Shown here piece after piece: positions 1-4,749 of a stretch of 5,198 nt of DNA (the stretch's first letter is position 1; every line of letters begins with the position of its first letter). The notes below the pieces were generated by a model. It was not told the DNA's origin and did not search any database. It was given only the letters and a program-made list of their open reading frames with translations. The DNA lies in assembly GCA_019058515.1 (NCBI GenBank), contig JAHPYY010000152.1:1-5198 (forward strand), written 5' to 3'. The position numbers and the translations under genes are program-made. The DNA is from Promethearchaeota archaeon. GTDB lineage: Archaea > Asgardarchaeota > Lokiarchaeia > Sigynarchaeales > SOKP01.

Positions 1-555
1 AAGCAAAAAGCTACCGTCGGGCTGCTCGTCGCAGGTGGTCAATTGATGGACGGCGTCCGAACCGCGTTCCGGTTCGGTGATGCAGATGCATCCTGGTCCA
101 ACGCCTGTGACTAAGTCCTTTAGCGCTTCCAATCGGACGGGAATATTTTCGTGGTGTTCGTAAATTGGATTTACGGCTAAGACAGTGGCTCCAGATGCCA
201 TAGCATATTGCGTGTCGAAAAGATCAACGGCTAAATACCTTAAAAAATCCGCAACAGCTCCCCAGGTATCGTAATTTATATCGATCATTTCGAAATTGTG
301 TGCTCGAGAGATGTAGCCTTCTTTACCGAAGTCAGGAATCCATGTGTAGATGTCTTCGTGAGGGCTGTGCGTGATGTTATGCTTCTTTTCATACCGTAAG
401 CAGAAGCGTTCAACCGATTTCAGGAAGTTGAAGTGCTCGGGTTTCAAGACAGACATGAGGTTGTTATTGACAAATGAATAACGGTTCTTCAAGCTTAGCT
501 TGTCGAGAATTTCATTATTTATGGCTTGTATTTTGAACTTTCTTTCTTCAGACAT
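1..555 (-). CDS. Acyl-CoA dehydrogenase, N-terminal part (cut by left edge)
   Basis: The frame opens at an ATG (553-555) and stays open for 185 codons to base 1, so the C-terminal half lies outside the window. Residues 160-167 read TEPERGSD, matching the acyl-CoA dehydrogenase TEPxxGSD signature in the middle beta domain, preceded by CICI, which fits the strand lining the FAD/acyl-CoA site. Residues 38-150 fit the helical N-terminal domain. Members of this family are FAD enzymes that introduce the alpha,beta double bond into acyl-CoA thioesters and pass electrons to an electron-transfer flavoprotein. The signature lies about 30 residues later than in typical short- and medium-chain enzymes, so the N-terminus is somewhat long. 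The catalytic base and FAD-binding C-terminal helices are not visible, so substrate class and activity cannot be judged. Hand-counted GC is about 45% (about 57% in bases 1-120), higher than its neighbours. It probably has its own promoter (588-595). No Shine-Dalgarno is evident. Confidence 0.85.
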   Translation of the reverse strand, partial: MSEERKFKIQAINNEILDKLSLKNRYSFVNNNLMSVLKPEHFNFLKSVERFCLRYEKKHNITHSPHEDIYTWIPDFGKEGYISRAHNFEMIDINYDTWGAVADFLRYLAVDLFDTQYAMASGATVLAVNPIYEHHENIPVRLEALKDLVTGVGPGCICITEPERGSDAVHQLTTCDEQPDGSFLL

Positions 556-587
556 ACTATTTTTAACCCTTTTATACTTATGTAAAA

Positions 588-595
588 CTTATATA
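588..595 (-). promoter_or_regulatory. TATA-like element for the acyl-CoA dehydrogenase gene
   Basis: The minus strand reads TATATAAG here, close to the archaeal TATA-box consensus. A start about 25 nt downstream would give a leader of roughly 12 nt before the ATG at 555. A second TATAAAAG at 569-576 is too close to the ATG to serve it. The region is AT-rich, so a chance match is possible. Confidence 0.4.
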
Positions 596-775
596 GTTAT
601 GTATAAGAAAATGGTATCTTTCATTTTAATTTTGTTAAAATTTAAGTAAGATCTTGCAAATTTTTGTTAGCAATAAAGAAAATAATGATTAAACTAGATA
701 CTATATTCGATGCAAATCGATAATTTTAGGGGACAAAGAAGGATTTTACTAACGTAGTGAAATGTAAATAATTAC

Positions 776-781
776 AAAAAA
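776..781 (-). terminator. Oligo-T terminator candidate after the longin-roadblock gene
   Basis: The minus strand has a run of six T about 43 nt past the TAG stop at 824-826. Archaeal RNA polymerase terminates at oligo-T tracts without needing a hairpin, and I see no stable stem here. The rest of gap 556-823 holds nothing I recognise apart from the TATA-like element at 588-595. Confidence 0.4.
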
Positions 782-823
782 GACTAACTAAACGAGATAA
801 CATTATATAGAATTCACAAATAT

Positions 824-1573
824 CTACAAAATAAGGTTTTTTAATCTATTAGAAAATTTCTTCGAAATTATTAGGCTCGTTTCGAACGGGCAGTTTTTCT
901 TGAAAAGAATAGCGGAAAGGAAATGGTCGCTAATACCTTCCAACGAGAGGACCCCAAATTCTTCGAGTGAGACGAGTTCTTTAATCTTAAAATTCCCCGA
1001 AATGAATCTTCCTTCCAGGAGGCGGATAATTTCGGAAAGGACATTAGGTTCTAGGTAGGAGATGATTACTCGACCGGTTTGAGTTAACAACGCGGAAGAG
1101 ACTACGAAAGCCGAAAAAGTGTGAAGTTCTTGAAATACATTTACTAAATCTTCCTTTATTTCGCTTGAAACCAGTTGTTTGCTACTCTCGAGGATATTAA
1201 GGATTTCTTGCTCGAATTCAAAAAACTGGGAGATTTCTCCGTTGAAATCGTTAGTTAATCGGTTAAGATCGTATTTTGTAAGGAATTTTCTGCTTATTTC
1301 CTTTAGTTGGTTTCTTAACTCGACGAGATTGTCGGTTCTATCGCTGAAAATCGCAAACATTAGTTCTTCGCTCCGAATCTTTTCGATTTCGAATATAAAT
1401 CGAAAGGGTCCTACTTCTATTTCGGATAACTTTTCGGTTTTAAGAGTTTGCTTCACGAACGAGAAGATAGCGCTGAGAAAACTACTGGTGAGTTTGACGT
1501 TGAAAATATCCTCGTAGGTTTTGTAAAAGATTAATTCCCCGCTGCCTTTCATTATGAAGATGTTTTTAATCAT
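824..1573 (-). CDS. Longin-roadblock domain fusion protein, putative small-GTPase regulator
   Basis: This 249-residue protein appears to have two domains. Residues 1-125 follow the longin pattern: a beta hairpin (IKNIFIMKGSGELIFYKTY), a helix at 28-44, strands at 50-64 and 71-77, then a long helix. After a polar linker (about 126-145), residues 146-249 follow the roadblock/LC7 pattern: a helix, then ALLTQTGRVI as the characteristic strand-turn-strand, a helix (178-190), two strands and a C-terminal helix. Longin and roadblock domains are platforms that bind small GTPases: Mon1-Ccz1 and Ragulator in eukaryotes, MglB acting on MglA in bacteria. I infer a scaffold, GEF or GAP-like role for the Rab-like GTPases encoded nearby. 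No signal peptide, membrane segment or catalytic motif is visible. The ATG start gives the first longin strand directly at the N-terminus, as expected. The gene is monocistronic with a clear TATA-like box upstream. The domain calls rest on pattern reading; the longin half is the less certain. Confidence 0.7.
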   Translation of the reverse strand: MIKNIFIMKGSGELIFYKTYEDIFNVKLTSSFLSAIFSFVKQTLKTEKLSEIEVGPFRFIFEIEKIRSEELMFAIFSDRTDNLVELRNQLKEISRKFLTKYDLNRLTNDFNGEISQFFEFEQEILNILESSKQLVSSEIKEDLVNVFQELHTFSAFVVSSALLTQTGRVIISYLEPNVLSEIIRLLEGRFISGNFKIKELVSLEEFGVLSLEGISDHFLSAILFKKNCPFETSLIISKKFSNRLKNLIL

Positions 1574-1616
1574 AGGTTTAAAATACTTGTCAATGTAGTT
1601 GCGATTTGAAAAAGAT

Positions 1617-1625
1617 ATTTATATA
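1617..1625 (-). promoter_or_regulatory. TATA-like element for the longin-roadblock gene
   Basis: The minus strand reads TATATAAAT about 48 nt before the ATG at 1573, preceded by a purine-poor GTTTTC. The spacing would place the transcript start near 1596 and leave a leader of about 20-25 nt. No Shine-Dalgarno sequence is evident in that leader. Confidence 0.5.
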
Positions 1626-1709
1626 GAAAACAAAAGGAAATACGCATATAAAAATACTCATAATTCGCCGTATTGTTAGGGATAAACGGAGACCGATTTT
1701 AAGAATTGT

Positions 1710-1723
1710 AAAAAAGGCAAAAA
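1710..1723 (-). terminator. Oligo-T terminator candidate after spt5
   Basis: The minus strand carries T5 (1719-1723), then GCC-like bases, then T6 (1710-1715), about 100 nt past the spt5 stop. This fits archaeal oligo-T termination. A six-base-pair hairpin (1748-1765) lies about 25 nt upstream of the tracts in the direction of transcription. Confidence 0.45.
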
Positions 1724-1747
1724 GACTAAAATCTCTCTCAATAATCG

Positions 1748-1765
1748 TAGAGCCAAAATGCTCTA
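1748..1765 (-). repeat. Short perfect inverted repeat in the spt5 3' untranslated region
   Basis: The arms are TAGAGC and GCTCTA around a six-base spacer, extendable by one G-U pair. It lies about 55 nt after the spt5 stop codon, between the gene and the T tracts at 1710-1723. It could form an RNA hairpin protecting the 3' end or assisting termination. With a six-base stem, chance occurrence is possible. The rest of gap 1574-1819 shows no gene. Confidence 0.4.
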
Positions 1766-1819
1766 TTTACAAAAGGTTAAGGCACAAACAATGAATGATG
1801 GATATTATAATTACATAAA

Positions 1820-2584
1820 TTAAAATCCATCGAATTTAGCCCATTCGTCGTCCTCGTCGAATTCTTCATCTTCCTCGTATTCAATCTCCTCGTCAAAACT
1901 TTCCTCCGACTCTCCGGCCTCTTCTTCCCCTTCCGCTTCAATTTCGTCGTCAAAACTTATAGCTTTATCTAAATCCGTAAACGAAGGTTCCGCCGCAACC
2001 TTGATCTTTGGAATAGGAAGTTCTTCTTCCTTCTTTTTCTCTACTAGTTTTAAGTAGTCTCCGTGAATTTTTATGGTAATAGGGGTTTCTTCTTGAAGTA
2101 ATCTTACGACGACTTCTTCACTACTTGAGGTGTCGTGCGGCATCCGCATTATTTTAGCTCGTGCACCTTCGAACACTCCAGAAATAATTTCTACCGTGTC
2201 CCCGATTTCTAAATATTCAGTAACGCTTCTGGGAAGCAGCACATGTTTTAATTCAGTTAACTTGATATTTTGAACAATCCTACCTTTGATGTGGGGGATT
2301 CCCTGAACTGCAATTTGCACATCGTGTTTTTGAGGAGCTTCAAAGAAGATGTAGCCTGGAAGCAGAGGACTTACTAACATAGCGCGAATATCTGGGATTG
2401 TGTCTAAAATTCGGAAACGGTAAAATATCTGCTTTAAGATGTTGCTTTCTTGGTTTATGGTAGTTCTCACGGCAAACAGCGTAGTCAAATCCTCAATTTC
2501 TTCTAGATCGTCCAAAACGGATAAATCTTCTATCACAGTTTCATCTGAAGAAGGTTCCTCAACATTATCTTCCTGATCTGCCAT
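1820..2584 (-). CDS. spt5: Transcription elongation factor Spt5 (NusG family) with acidic extensions
   Basis: Residues 35-117 form the NGN domain, with LFAVRTT as the first strand and SPLLPGYIFFEAP as its most typical stretch, followed by GIPHIKGR. Residues 124-182 form the KOW domain (LEIGDTVEIISGVFEGARAK). In archaea Spt5 pairs with Spt4, binds the RNA polymerase clamp through NGN, raises processivity and links to the ribosome through KOW. The core is complete and conserved. At 254 residues the protein is much longer than the roughly 150 usual for archaea. The excess is an acidic N-terminal segment (1-34) and a tail (183-254): a short Lys/Glu linker, then an almost purely acidic stretch ending in DEWAKFDGF. 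The ATG start has GTGAG five nucleotides upstream, and no other in-frame start precedes the NGN domain. The gene lies downstream of aIF1A, 178 nt away, probably with its own promoter, although I see no convincing TATA box. Spt4 is not in the window. Confidence 0.95.
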   Translation of the reverse strand: MADQEDNVEEPSSDETVIEDLSVLDDLEEIEDLTTLFAVRTTINQESNILKQIFYRFRILDTIPDIRAMLVSPLLPGYIFFEAPQKHDVQIAVQGIPHIKGRIVQNIKLTELKHVLLPRSVTEYLEIGDTVEIISGVFEGARAKIMRMPHDTSSSEEVVVRLLQEETPITIKIHGDYLKLVEKKKEEELPIPKIKVAAEPSFTDLDKAISFDDEIEAEGEEEAGESEESFDEEIEYEEDEEFDEDDEWAKFDGF

Positions 2585-2589
2585 ATTTT

Positions 2590-2594
2590 CTCAC
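2590..2594 (-). promoter_or_regulatory. Shine-Dalgarno-like site of spt5
   Basis: The minus strand reads GTGAG, partly complementary to the 16S 3' end (core GGTGA), five nucleotides before the ATG at 2584. It supports this start. It also disfavours an out-of-frame ATG 19 nt further upstream. Confidence 0.4.
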
Positions 2595-2684
2595 GAATCT
2601 CATTTGAATTAAGACTAAAAAATTCATAGTAAAATAAGTATGTAATATTAATGATTCTTAGGATAAAAATTTTTGGGTGAAATG

Positions 2685-2707
2685 AAAAACAACCTAATTT
2701 TGAAAAA
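2685..2707 (-). terminator. Oligo-T terminator candidate after aIF1A
   Basis: Two T5 tracts on the minus strand (2703-2707 and 2685-2689) lie 56-78 nt past the aIF1A stop, in a T-rich stretch without a stable hairpin. They fit archaeal T-tract termination and would separate aIF1A from spt5. Read-through into spt5 cannot be excluded. Confidence 0.35.
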
Positions 2708-2762
2708 CTAAATTTCTTTTCAAGTAAACTATTAATTAGAGTGTAAACTCGAGATTTATTTA

Positions 2763-3146
2763 TTATACGGGAATGTTGTTAATATCCAGAATTTCTGGGA
2801 TGCGATTATTTCGGTCAAGCCACGAAACTTCGCTTTTCATGTAGCGCCACGTAATTTCACACTTACCTAGCTCACCTTCTGTCTCAGTAGCCCAATCCCA
2901 AGGATTTACCAAAATTAAATCTCCTTTCCTTATCCACACGCGTTTTTTTATTTTACCGCGAATTCTACCTATTCTATGCTTTCCATCCTCGCAAAATACT
3001 CTCATCCTATCGTTTCCAAGGATATCTATAACTCGCGCAAACATTTCTCCTTGTTTCTTATTAGGAAATTTCACTCTAGATATTGGCGCAGGAGTTGCTT
3101 GTCTTCCTTTTTTTTTCCGATTCGATTTTTTTTGCTTTCCAGGCAT
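2763..3146 (-). CDS. eif1A: Translation initiation factor aIF1A
   Basis: The 127-residue protein matches aIF1A/eIF1A along its length. Residues 1-15 are a strongly basic tail (KQKKSNRKKKGR), as in the eukaryotic factor. Residues 32-103 form the S1-like OB fold, with typical segments ARVIDILGNDRMRV, CEDGKHRIGRIRGKIKKRVW and GDLILVNPWDW. Residues 105-119 form the C-terminal helix (EVSWLDRNNRIPE). The factor binds the ribosomal A site on the small subunit during initiation and works with aIF1, aIF2 and aIF5B to scan or select the start codon. The ATG start gives the expected basic N-terminus. The protein is slightly longer than many archaeal homologues because of its ends. It lacks the long acidic C-terminal tail of human eIF1A. 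It follows the cupin gene by 29 nt in the same direction, so co-transcription from the promoter at 3539-3549 is likely. Confidence 0.95.
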   Translation of the reverse strand: MPGKQKKSNRKKKGRQATPAPISRVKFPNKKQGEMFARVIDILGNDRMRVFCEDGKHRIGRIRGKIKKRVWIRKGDLILVNPWDWATETEGELGKCEITWRYMKSEVSWLDRNNRIPEILDINNIPV

Positions 3147-3175
3147 CTTTAAACTGTGAGAATTAAAGAAGAAAA

Positions 3176-3511
3176 TTAAATTTTATCATTGGGCTTGTAA
3201 TCGCTTTTAATAAATATGATTTTGAGCATGTTATTTGAGGTATTTCGGATATTATGCATTTCTTTGGGTTCGATTTGAAACACGCTTCCCTGTGGAGCAT
3301 CGTATTCTTTATCATCAACAATCATTGTACCATTTCCATCTATAAAGTAAAAAGTTTCGTCTATGATATTATGTCCATGGGCTTTTTCCGCCATGAATTC
3401 CCCTGGTTCGAGTTTAATAATACCCCAGTCGATATTTGGCCCTCTTTGTAAATATTTAACTCCGTGATCTTTATTCCTCCATTGGAAATCGTTTTCGTGT
3501 ACCTTCTTCGT
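3176..3511 (-). CDS. Single-domain cupin with apparent ACG start codon
   Basis: The first in-frame ATG (3394) gives only 72 residues, starting five residues before the first metal-binding histidine and lacking the opening beta strands. Upstream, the same frame stays open for 39 more codons, and its translation reads like a cupin N-terminus (KKVHENDFQWR, then RGPNIDWGIIKLEPGEF). It begins at ACG (3509-3511), immediately preceded by TAA, and contains no ATG, GTG or TTG. An AGGTG Shine-Dalgarno lies six nucleotides before the ACG. I therefore annotate 111 residues, the usual size of these cupins. Cupin motif 1 supplies H45, H47 and E52 (HGHNIIDE), and motif 2 supplies H86, so the 3-His/1-Glu metal site is intact. 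Substrate and reaction are unknown; small cupins include isomerases, dioxygenases and sugar-binding sensors. aIF1A follows after 29 nt. Alternatives: a start-codon sequencing error, start loss, or a truncated product from the ATG at 3394. Confidence 0.7.
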   Translation of the reverse strand, partial: TKKVHENDFQWRNKDHGVKYLQRGPNIDWGIIKLEPGEFMAEKAHGHNIIDETFYFIDGNGTMIVDDKEYDAPQGSVFQIEPKEMHNIRNTSNNMLKIIFIKSDYKPNDKI

Positions 3512-3517
3512 TTAACA

Positions 3518-3522
3518 CACCT
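3518..3522 (-). promoter_or_regulatory. Shine-Dalgarno site that points to the ACG start of the cupin
   Basis: The minus strand reads AGGTG, a five-base match to the anti-Shine-Dalgarno complement, six nucleotides before ACG (3509-3511). No comparable site precedes the internal ATG at 3394 at a useful distance (there is GGGG five nucleotides before it, within conserved Pro-Gly-Glu codons). The placement supports initiation at or very near the ACG codon. Confidence 0.5.
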
Positions 3523-3536
3523 AAATTATTATTTAG
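3521..3536. promoter_or_regulatory. Palindrome between TATA box and cupin start, possible operator
   Basis: CTAAAT and ATTTAG form a perfect six-base inverted repeat around a four-base spacer. It lies just downstream of the TATA-like element (3539-3549), around the expected transcript start, and touches the AGGTG site. Archaeal repressors commonly bind at this position. In RNA the same arms could pair and cover the ribosome-binding site. It is AT-rich and short, so chance is a real alternative. Confidence 0.3.
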
Positions 3537-3538
3537 TG

Positions 3539-3549
3539 TTATAAAATAT
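3539..3549 (-). promoter_or_regulatory. TATA-like element for the cupin-aIF1A operon
   Basis: The minus strand reads ATATTTTATAA. Counting about 25 nt downstream places the transcript start near 3517-3522, only 6-11 nt before the ACG codon, which would give a very short leader or cut into the AGGTG site. It is the best TATA candidate in gap 3512-3635. Confidence 0.4.
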
Positions 3550-3578
3550 TATGGGTATTAGATAATAAATATTTCCAT

Positions 3579-3599
3579 AACCAACGGGTTAATTTGGTT
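3579..3599. repeat. Inverted repeat between GTPase gene and cupin promoter
   Basis: AACCAA and TTGGTT flank a nine-base centre (CGGGTTAAT); an alternative pairing uses AACC with GGTT at 3587-3590. It lies 37 nt past the GTPase stop and about 30 nt upstream of the cupin TATA-like element. It could be a 3'-end hairpin of the GTPase message or a regulator-binding site. No T tract follows it on the minus strand, which argues against a terminator. Confidence 0.3.
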
Positions 3600-3635
3600 C
3601 TAATACTCGTAACCTACTAGTAAAGAAGCGTTCAT

Positions 3636-4157
3636 TTACAGGTTAAGCTTATTTACAATTTCCTTTGCCAATTTTTCAAATACTAAATCGACATTTTCTC
3701 CTGTTTTAGAAGAAATCTTCATATAATCAAAAAGCGAATAGTTTTTGACGAATTGAGAAGCAAAATCGTCGTCAATAAGCAAGTTTTCAACAATATCTAG
3801 CTTAGTTCCAATAAATAGCATCGGAAGTTCGTTATCGTGCGATCTACAAATATTAACCCATTGCTCGATATTATCGAGGGTAGCAGGTCGAGTTAGATCA
3901 AACATTATAAGCGCCCCTCTAGCTCCAAGAGCGTACGATTGAAGTAGAAATCTAAACCTTTCTTGACCCCCGAAATCCCAGAGTTGTAACACTACTTTTT
4001 TGCCATCGACTTCCAACTCTTTCAAAAAGAATTCTACTCCAATTGTCATTTTTGTTTCGGCTATAAAGGTTCCTTCCACATAACGTCGAAGAAGAGTGGT
4101 TTTCCCTACGCCACCTTCTCCTGCCGTGAGTATCTTAATGACAATTGGTTTAGACAT
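3636..4157 (-). CDS. Rab/Ras-like small GTPase (complete)
   Basis: This 173-residue protein is a single G domain with every nucleotide-binding motif. The P-loop is GEGGVGKTT (13-21). Switch I threonine T38 lies in KMTIGVEF. G3 is WDFGGQERFR with catalytic-type Gln at 65 (equivalent to Ras Q61). G4 is TKLD (118-121) and G5 is SSK (149-151). It should bind and hydrolyse GTP as a switch. The general layout (WDxxGQERFR, SSKTG) is Rab-like, but G3 has DFGG rather than DTAG, and G4 has TKLD as in Rac/Rho. The C-terminus (VNKLNL) has no cysteine for prenylation, and the N-terminus (MSKP) has no glycine for myristoylation, so any membrane link must go through a partner. The ATG start leaves the usual short lead-in before strand 1. 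It has its own TATA-like box, lies 118 nt after the PIN gene, and is a close paralogue of the GTPase at 4750-5198. Such GTPase expansions are typical of Asgard archaea. Confidence 0.93.
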   Translation of the reverse strand: MSKPIVIKILTAGEGGVGKTTLLRRYVEGTFIAETKMTIGVEFFLKELEVDGKKVVLQLWDFGGQERFRFLLQSYALGARGALIMFDLTRPATLDNIEQWVNICRSHDNELPMLFIGTKLDIVENLLIDDDFASQFVKNYSLFDYMKISSKTGENVDLVFEKLAKEIVNKLNL

Positions 4158-4184
4158 ATTTTGTATCCGTTATCTGTTATGTGG

Positions 4185-4194
4185 TATATCTAAA
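4185..4194 (-). promoter_or_regulatory. TATA-like element for the complete GTPase gene
   Basis: The minus strand reads TTTAGATATA, one base away from the archaeal TTTAWATA form. Its spacing puts the transcript start near 4165, giving a leader of about 8 nt before the ATG at 4157. No Shine-Dalgarno is seen, consistent with a near-leaderless message. Confidence 0.45.
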
Positions 4195-4203
4195 AGAGAA
4201 AAA
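4192..4203 (-). terminator. T-rich terminator candidate after the PIN gene
   Basis: The minus strand reads TTTTTCTCTTTT about 73 nt past the PIN stop codon. It could end the GTPase-PIN transcript. It abuts and partly overlaps the TATA-like element that would start the next gene's transcript, so the same bases may serve both. Confidence 0.3.
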
Positions 4204-4275
4204 TCGATGGTCTTACCTTAACGTAAATAGTTAATAGTGTTAGTCTTTAAAATAGTATCTAAAATTAATATTTTA

Positions 4276-4731
4276 TTAGGCATGATCCACAGCAATATAT
4301 TTATTTTGTCTCATATAGAGCACCCCTACATCGGAATTTCTCGCCATTCTCTTTAATTCTTGGTCGTTCGTAGCTAAGAAAACTTTAGAGAGAGTAAGCC
4401 TGTATTGAGAGCATAATCTTACAAGAAAATTATCCACAGGTTCGTTTGAATTAATTTTTAATTCAGATACTTCAATCGTATACCTTTTTTTGCTTTGTTC
4501 TAAATACTGAAGACCTGTACGATAATACCTTTGAAACTTATTGGATACATTCTTACTATTATGTTTAAACTCAAGTTCTGTCAATACATACTTACTTACA
4601 ACGAATTTTATCGAACCTTCGAGAATAAAGCGAATTTCTGAAAAATAGTCAATCTTGTGCTGTAAAGGAAGCAATATAAAATTAGAATCAATAACAACTA
4701 TATTATCAAAATGCTTGACAAGCTCATTCAT
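4276..4731 (-). CDS. PIN-domain nuclease, FCF1/Utp24-like
   Basis: The 151-residue protein is a single PIN domain of the archaeal FCF1-like type. The acidic catalytic residues expected for Mg2+-dependent RNA cleavage are all present: D15 (VIDSNF), E52 (LTELE), D100 (PVDNF) and D123 (ATNDQEL). The end, VLYMRQNKYIAVD, is the usual last strand of this group. Eukaryotic FCF1/Utp24 cuts pre-18S rRNA; the archaeal relatives are assumed to process rRNA or other RNA, but that is not proven here. A VapC-type toxin is less likely: no antitoxin gene adjoins it, and the sequence resembles FCF1 more. No zinc ribbon (Nob1-type) is present. The gene follows the partial GTPase by 18 nt in the same direction, so the two are probably co-transcribed. 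The ATG at 4729-4731 places the first catalytic strand at residue 11; no Shine-Dalgarno is evident. Confidence 0.82.
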   Translation of the reverse strand: MNELVKHFDNIVVIDSNFILLPLQHKIDYFSEIRFILEGSIKFVVSKYVLTELEFKHNSKNVSNKFQRYYRTGLQYLEQSKKRYTIEVSELKINSNEPVDNFLVRLCSQYRLTLSKVFLATNDQELKRMARNSDVGVLYMRQNKYIAVDHA

Positions 4732-4749
4732 ATAATAAGGTTTCTAAAA

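Noticed and set aside
707..720. Hairpin TCGAT-GCAA-ATCGA with a GNRA-type loop on the plus strand
   Set aside because: A five-base stem in an AT-rich gap is expected by chance; no flanking pairing or gene supports an RNA element.
1179..1517. Open frame of 112 codons on the plus strand
   Set aside because: It lies wholly antisense to the longin-roadblock gene; its translation is serine/leucine-rich with no domain pattern, and the minus-strand frame has clear domain structure.
1590..1661. Minus-strand 23-codon frame with a hydrophobic product (starts MSIFICVFPF)
   Set aside because: It spans the TATA-like element of the longin-roadblock gene, has no ribosome-binding site, and its hydrophobicity follows from T-rich DNA.
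3254..3451. Open frame of 65 codons on the plus strand
   Set aside because: It is antisense to the cupin gene, whose metal-binding motifs are intact; the plus-strand translation resembles nothing.
4276..4731. PIN protein as the toxin of a VapBC toxin-antitoxin pair
   Set aside because: No small antitoxin gene adjoins it on either side; the upstream neighbour is a GTPase, and the sequence pattern fits the FCF1-like group.
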